Of a stretch of DNA of 64,000 nucleotides, positions 59,815 to 64,000 are shown one piece after another (the stretch's first letter is position 1; each line of letters begins with the position of its first letter). The translations under genes were made by a program, and so were the position numbers. Source of the DNA: Brachionus manjavacas (taxonomy: Eukaryota; Rotifera; Eurotatoria; Ploima; Brachionidae); contig JAHQIY010000008.1 of NCBI GenBank assembly GCA_019054805.1, positions 4,015,501 through 4,079,500 of the forward strand, given 5' to 3'. The notes below the pieces were generated by a model that worked only from the letters and a program-made list of their open reading frames with translations, searched no databases and was not told the origin of the DNA.

Positions 59815-59945
59815 TAGAACTACTTTTCACTCAATTCAAAAAGTCGATTTGAGATTCTCAAAAGTTTTTTTTTAAGTTCATTTAAGGCCTCGTGATGTAA
59901 AATGTTGGAGGGGGCATCATTTTTTAGTTTCAATATATTCTTAAA
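59815..59945 (-). mobile_element. Short LINE fragment
   Basis: This piece repeats, at lower identity, bases 58866-58990 of the neighbouring LINE relic (TTCAAAAAGTCGATTTGAGA, and a TTGGAGGG-CATC segment). It is part of the C-terminal domain only. Confidence 0.65.
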
Positions 59946-60456
59946 TTTAGATCAGCCTTCAGACCTCCTTTCTAATTTTTTTATTAATTGATGACTAAAA
60001 GAAGGTCTAAGTATTAAAAATTCAGATAAGGATTTTTGTTAACTTAATTTTTTCTGGTTAAATTTGAAAAAAAATGTATGAATCATTTGCTAACCAGACT
60101 GGAAGTTCTGAATTGTTCACATTTACGATAAACCATGTTTTACTTTTCAAACTAGCCCAGTCAAGCTAAAATCGATGACTTCATGGATGTTTCATTTTAG
60201 AATCATCTGATTTTTTTATGCATGAAAAATGTTTTTGGATTAAAACCAGGAAATTTTCATCTTTTTCTCTTCAGAAAATAAAAAAATGACCCAATTATGA
60301 AAAACTTAACATTTTCATCGTTGCTTCATTCTTGAAATATCTCATTAATTGTGATTGTATTATTTGGATTAAAGCCAAGAAAGCGTTCATGAGCTAAATT
60401 ATTTGATTGTGAAGTGTTATTGGTTCTTAGAAATTTTCCAATTTGCTTTTAAATTT
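59946..60456. other. A+T-rich noncoding DNA
   Basis: Nothing recognised between the LINE fragment and the target duplication of the MULE-like element. Confidence 0.5.
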
Positions 60457-60656
60457 ACTAAATAGGCACTATATCGTTTCATAGTGAATATTTTCATAGT
60501 GTGTTTAAATTTTCATAGTGCAAGTCAATTTCATAGTCACTATCATTTCATAGTGAATTTTTTCATAGTGTATTATTTCATAGTGTATTTTTATTTGATG
60601 TATACATCGAAACTATAGTTTTTCATAGTTTGTCATTAAAAAACATAAATTTAAGA

Positions 60657-61046
60657 ATGATAAAAAAATTCCTTAATGAAAATAAAGCGAGTAATACTCC
60701 TAGGCGATTAAGAAGTGGAACTATTTTAAGTAAAATTTCATCTGTAGTTTCTGAAATAAATAATACTAATATTGAAACATGTGAGGCTACTACAAGTAAA
60801 AATTCTGAGGTTGATGAAATATTTGAATGCGTTGATGATGATAATAAGTTAGTAGAGCAATTTAGACTCGAACAAAAAAATACTGACATTTTATATACTC
60901 AGTTAATGGCAGGAGATCAATATGAGAAAACTTTTAATTCTAAATTAAAAGAAAAAAAGATCAAAAATATTGTCGACAGATCATATTGTATATCAAATGA
61001 TTCAAGCATATTAGAATATCTAGACTCGCTAAGTGCTGTAGTTTAA
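60657..61046 (+). CDS. Hypothetical protein inside the MULE-like element
   Basis: A 129-aa open frame from the first ATG at 60657 (the frame is open somewhat further upstream). I do not recognise it. The product is hydrophilic. It has a basic N-terminus (MIKKFLNENKASNTPRRLRS), a Ser/Thr- and Asn-rich middle, an acidic patch (DEIFECVDDD) and a charged, probably helical stretch (QFRLEQKNTDILYTQLMAGD) before a basic KLKEKKIK run. There is no signal peptide or membrane segment. It occupies most of the space between the two heptad arrays, so it is either an accessory gene of the transposon or captured host sequence. It is intact, so either recent or selected. A chance ORF of this length is unlikely but not excluded. 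Confidence 0.5.
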   Translation: MIKKFLNENKASNTPRRLRSGTILSKISSVVSEINNTNIETCEATTSKNSEVDEIFECVDDDNKLVEQFRLEQKNTDILYTQLMAGDQYEKTFNSKLKEKKIKNIVDRSYCISNDSSILEYLDSLSAVV

Positions 61047-61260
61047 ATTTTTTTTGACACAACTTTTTTTTTTGACATTATTATATAACGAAAATTATAT
61101 CTTATTATCAATTAATTAATAAATTAGCTTTTTTTTCTTCTAAAATAATTATTACATAAACGTGTTTTACGGACACTATGAAAAAAAAAACACTATGAAT
61201 AAATCACACTATGAAATGAATAATCACTATTAAATGATATACACTATGAAATCATCTCTC

Positions 61261-63405
61261 TGTCTGGATCTCGAAACTGAAAATGACAATATAGACAAAA
61301 TTAATACTGAGATAACCTCACTCATTTTGAAGGCAGCCTACGATTCAATTCCAAGATTCTCAAACAAGAAATTTAAAAAATCCTGCCCAAAATTGTCAAA
61401 ATTGTCTTGAAATTGTCTTAGAGAGGAAAAAGCTTAAGAGACTAATCCAAAGGGAACTCTTCAGTATTAATAGCCTTTCTCTAAAAAAAGAGTGCAATAT
61501 ACTGACTAATGGATTTCGCTTTGAGCAAGAAAAGATAGAAAATGAAAATATGGACAAATTTGTAAGGAAATTAGGACATCATCCTTGCTCGTCTAGGCCT
61601 TTTTGGAAAAAAATAAATAAAGTTAGAACTAATATTTCAAATTCCCAAATTCCAAACCTTATCTATGAAAATAAAGAATACAAATCTGACGAACTTTCTC
61701 GTCTGATGATTTAAGCATCTCAGATCGAAGTCACGCTCAATTCATTGACCTATTTATTCAAAGTAAGCAATATTTATCCCTTTATCCTCAATCTAACAAT
61801 ACTTTCCCTAAAATAGAGATTGCTGAAATTAAAAAAACCTTAAAAATCTTAAAAAATGAATCAGCGCCTGGCCCGGACATGATAAGTTACAAAATGTTAA
61901 AAAGCCTCCCAGATTCCTTTCTCCGAAAAATTTTAAAATTTTTTAACTATTCTCTTTTAACATGATAACCATGATTAACATGATTCCAAAAAAGAAAGTT
62001 TCAAACGACCCATTAAAATAACGTCCAATTAGTGTCACCAGCTGTCTTGGTAAACTCTTAAAGCGAATAGTTTGGAATAGGCTTAACAAATTCCTTGAAG
62101 AAAATAACCTGATCTGTGCCGAACAATCTGGTTTTCGTTCTCGAAGACGTACAACAGATAACCTTATTTTTATGACTCAAAAAATCTCTGAATCTCTTAA
62201 TAGGAAAAAAAGGTTTGTTCTCTTTTTTTTGATATCTCCCAAGCTTTTGATAAAACCTGGCATAACGGTATCCTATATAAAATGTCCCTGCTTAAAGTTC
62301 CTCTCTATATCCTTGAGTGGGTTAAGCATTTTTTACAAAATAGGAAATTTTTTGTAAGTGTAAATAATTTTTGTACTAATCAGGGTTGTATTTTTACAGG
62401 TGTTCCTCAGGGTGCTGTTATTAGCCCATTACTCTTTACCCTCTTTATAAACGACATTCCTAAAGTAAATTCAAAAAATTAGAACTATTCTCTTCTTTTT
62501 GCGGATGACCTTGTATCTTTTTTTATCTTTAAAAAATATGGAAATATTCCCAATACAATAAATAATTACCTTAATAATGGCTTATAAAATGGAAAATGAA
62601 GATGGCCCCTGAAAAATGTAGCTATACTATATTCTCTGGGAACTCTTCCAAAAATCAACCTTTAAATATTAAAATTTTTAAGAAAACCATTCCTTATGAT
62701 AAAAATCCTGTTTTTTTAGGAATAACTTTTGATGAAAGTTTATGCTTTAATGCTCATGTAAATTTTGTTCGTTCTCGATGTGCTGATCGTATTAATATTT
62801 TAAAAGTGTTGTCCCATAAATCATGGAAATTAAACCCTCAAACTCTAGTAACAATATACAAGTCCCTTATCGGTTCAATCATTGATTATAGTTTTTTTAC
62901 TCCTATCCTAATCTCAGATACAAATTTTTCCCGTATCCAAACTATTCAAAATGTCTCAATTAAATCAATTTATAAATTTCCTAATGACACCCCAACAAAT
63001 CTCTTAGATCAATTCTTTGAAGGCATAAAACTTGACAAAATAGAAATCCGCCTTAAAAACCTCTTTACAAAATATATTAGAAAATCTGTTACATTTAAAA
63101 ACAAACTTGTACTTAATCTCATTGATGACTATGTTGGTGCATTCGTTAACAGTTCAAGGACCTGTAAACAAAAAACGCCACTTTGCAGTATCTGGGATGA
63201 AAACAAGCTATGGATCAATGAAAGTGGTCTTTAAATTTTTCTTTATAACAAAAAAACTGTAATCACGCAGTGCATTTTTTTTTTTTAAATTCTTGTTGTT
63301 GCTTTTTTTTTAACTACTCTTAATTTACTTTCAATTCCAATGGCGGAAGGAGTTTTATTACTCAGAGCCATTTAAAAAAATTTAATAAACGTAAAAAAAA
63401 AAAAA
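61261..63405 (+). mobile_element. 5'-truncated Jockey-like LINE with poly(A) and 12-bp target duplication
   Basis: The insertion is bounded by AAATCATCTCTC at 61249-61260 and 63406-63417 and ends in AATAAA (63384) plus a poly(A) run. The plus strand encodes, across several frameshifts and stops, a non-LTR reverse transcriptase: ESAPGPDMISYKMLKSLP, SCLGKLLKRIVWNRLNKFLE, CAEQSGFRSRRRTTDNLIF, FTGVPQGAVISPLLFTLFIN, FADDLVSF (catalytic FADD) and KMAPEKCSYTIFSG. The last 212 codons (62596-63234) are open and contain the C-terminal domain. The endonuclease and ORF1 are absent. The copy is dead by frameshift, yet its target duplication is still perfect. Confidence 0.9.
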
Positions 63406-63629
63406 AAATCATCTCTCACTATGAAATATATGCACTATGAAAAAACTCACTATGAAATGATAAAGTCCCACTAAATAGATGTTTCGACTTGACTTTCCTT
63501 TTCAATAGAACTGATCATGAGAATATTCAGTTTTTCAAATAAAAATTAAACGAAACAAACATCAAATTAGTTGACATCAAATTTTATTTGTAAACAATTT
63601 CAGGATTTCTTTAAAAAGATTCGAAGAAA

Positions 63630-64000
63630 AATTAAATAAATTTTATTTTCTAGCTTTTTTTGCTTTTAAGCTGTTAGCTGTCTTGTCCCAAGCTTCTTTG
63701 AATGTTGATCCTTTTGGAATAAATTTTACAAGCCCAGCTTTTTAAAAAAATTTATGTCTAACTTTTGATTTGATTTAAAGAATGTTATTTTACTTTTGAT
63801 ATTAAGCATTTCAAAAAACTTAGACAGTTGAAAAATGTAAGAAATATATAAATCATCTTAAATATGTAAAAAATATGAAAAAATTTTATTATTTTAATTT
63901 TTTAATAAAACATTTCTAGGTTGTTAAGATTGTAAGTGAAAGAAATGGTGACTGGTCAGACCATTTAATTCTGATTGTATATCTTTTTTTTATAGAGCTC
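63630..64000 (-). repeat. Inverted, near-identical copy of the long-TIR element core
   Basis: Read on the minus strand, 64000 to about 63640 repeats 55235-55592 almost base for base (one clear difference noted in the K-rich end). It includes the TGGTCTGACCAGTCACC block and the STFKEAWDKTANSLKEK-like reading frame. Similarity stops near 63636, after the frame's stop codon, where the terminal repeat of the first copy should begin. It continues off the right edge of the window, so the rest of the element is unseen. Confidence 0.85.

Larger units (their letters stand above)
60465..63469 (+). mobile_element. MULE-like element with CATAGTG arrays, split by a LINE
   Basis: The left end GGCACTATATCGTTTCATAG and the right end (reverse complement GGGACTTTATCATTTCATAG) are terminal inverted repeats. 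Both sides are flanked by ACTAAATA (60457-60464 and 63470-63477; 9 bp if the next G is counted). Inside the left end CATAGTG-type heptads start at 60480, 60495, 60514, 60532, 60549, 60564 and 60579. The right side has CACTATG at 61174, 61191, 61207, 61225, 61242 and 63417, 63433, 63448. Without the inserted LINE the element would be about 850 bp. An 8-9-bp duplication and the array shared with the transposase-bearing relic at 17715 point to a Mutator-like origin. It carries one ORF and no transposase. Confidence 0.75.

Noticed and set aside
60465..61257. Regularly spaced heptads resembling a CRISPR array
   Set aside because: Units are 7 bp, spacing 15-19 bp, inverted at the two ends and within a eukaryotic transposon.

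Overview
The window is animal genomic DNA, very A+T-rich outside coding regions. It shows large coding exons with short GT/AG introns, metazoan gene families (RBBP6, an ABCA1-type transporter, a multi-EGF secreted protein, an Ig/FN3 cell-surface receptor) and many decayed LINE and DNA-transposon copies. An A+T-rich invertebrate fits best; a monogonont rotifer of Brachionus type is my guess from composition and gene style, not a demonstrated assignment. I saw no prokaryotic operon, rRNA, convincing intact tRNA or CRISPR array.

Layout. 1-1600: 3' part of an RBBP6-like E3 ligase/pre-mRNA 3'-processing gene. 1.75-5.35 kb: a small terminal-repeat element, a perfect 22-bp palindrome, a tRNA-like SINE relic and a LINE tail. 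6.32-7.92 kb: GT92-type glycosyltransferase. 9.5-12.4 kb: pogo-like transposon relic, an inverted pseudogene copy of the start of the EGF gene, and two nested LINE relics. 13.30-16.30 kb: two-exon gene for a secreted protein of 17 EGF repeats. 17.4-19.4 kb: LINE fragments and a Mutator-like (MULE) relic. 19.45-28.05 kb (minus): three-exon ABCA transporter, reconstructed as 2318 aa. 28.56-29.21 kb (plus, divergent): bacterial-style maltose/galactoside O-acetyltransferase. 30-49 kb: gene-poor DNA with LINE/SINE relics, a 99-bp-arm inverted repeat and some higher-complexity noncoding stretches. 49.0-52.2 kb: intronless Ig/FN3 transmembrane receptor with much more G+C than its surroundings. 52.5-64 kb: a transposon graveyard.

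The most interesting signals are in the last 12 kb. One is a 1157-bp element flanked by TA, with ~340-bp near-identical inverted repeats and termini CAGTACTGCTACGATA. It has a truncated relative at 54.9-56.0 kb, and the core of that relative recurs almost unchanged, inverted, at the right edge of the window. The second is a MULE-like element (60465-63469) with terminal inverted repeats, an 8-9-bp target duplication and arrays of a CATAG heptad every 15-19 bp. It was later split by a 2.1-kb LINE that left its own 12-bp target duplication, and removing the LINE restores the heptad spacing. The same kind of array sits beside a MULE transposase C-terminus at 17.7 kb.

The host genes do not form an operon or an obvious pathway. 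Only the ABCA/acetyltransferase pair is close and divergent, about 0.5 kb apart, so a shared promoter region is possible.
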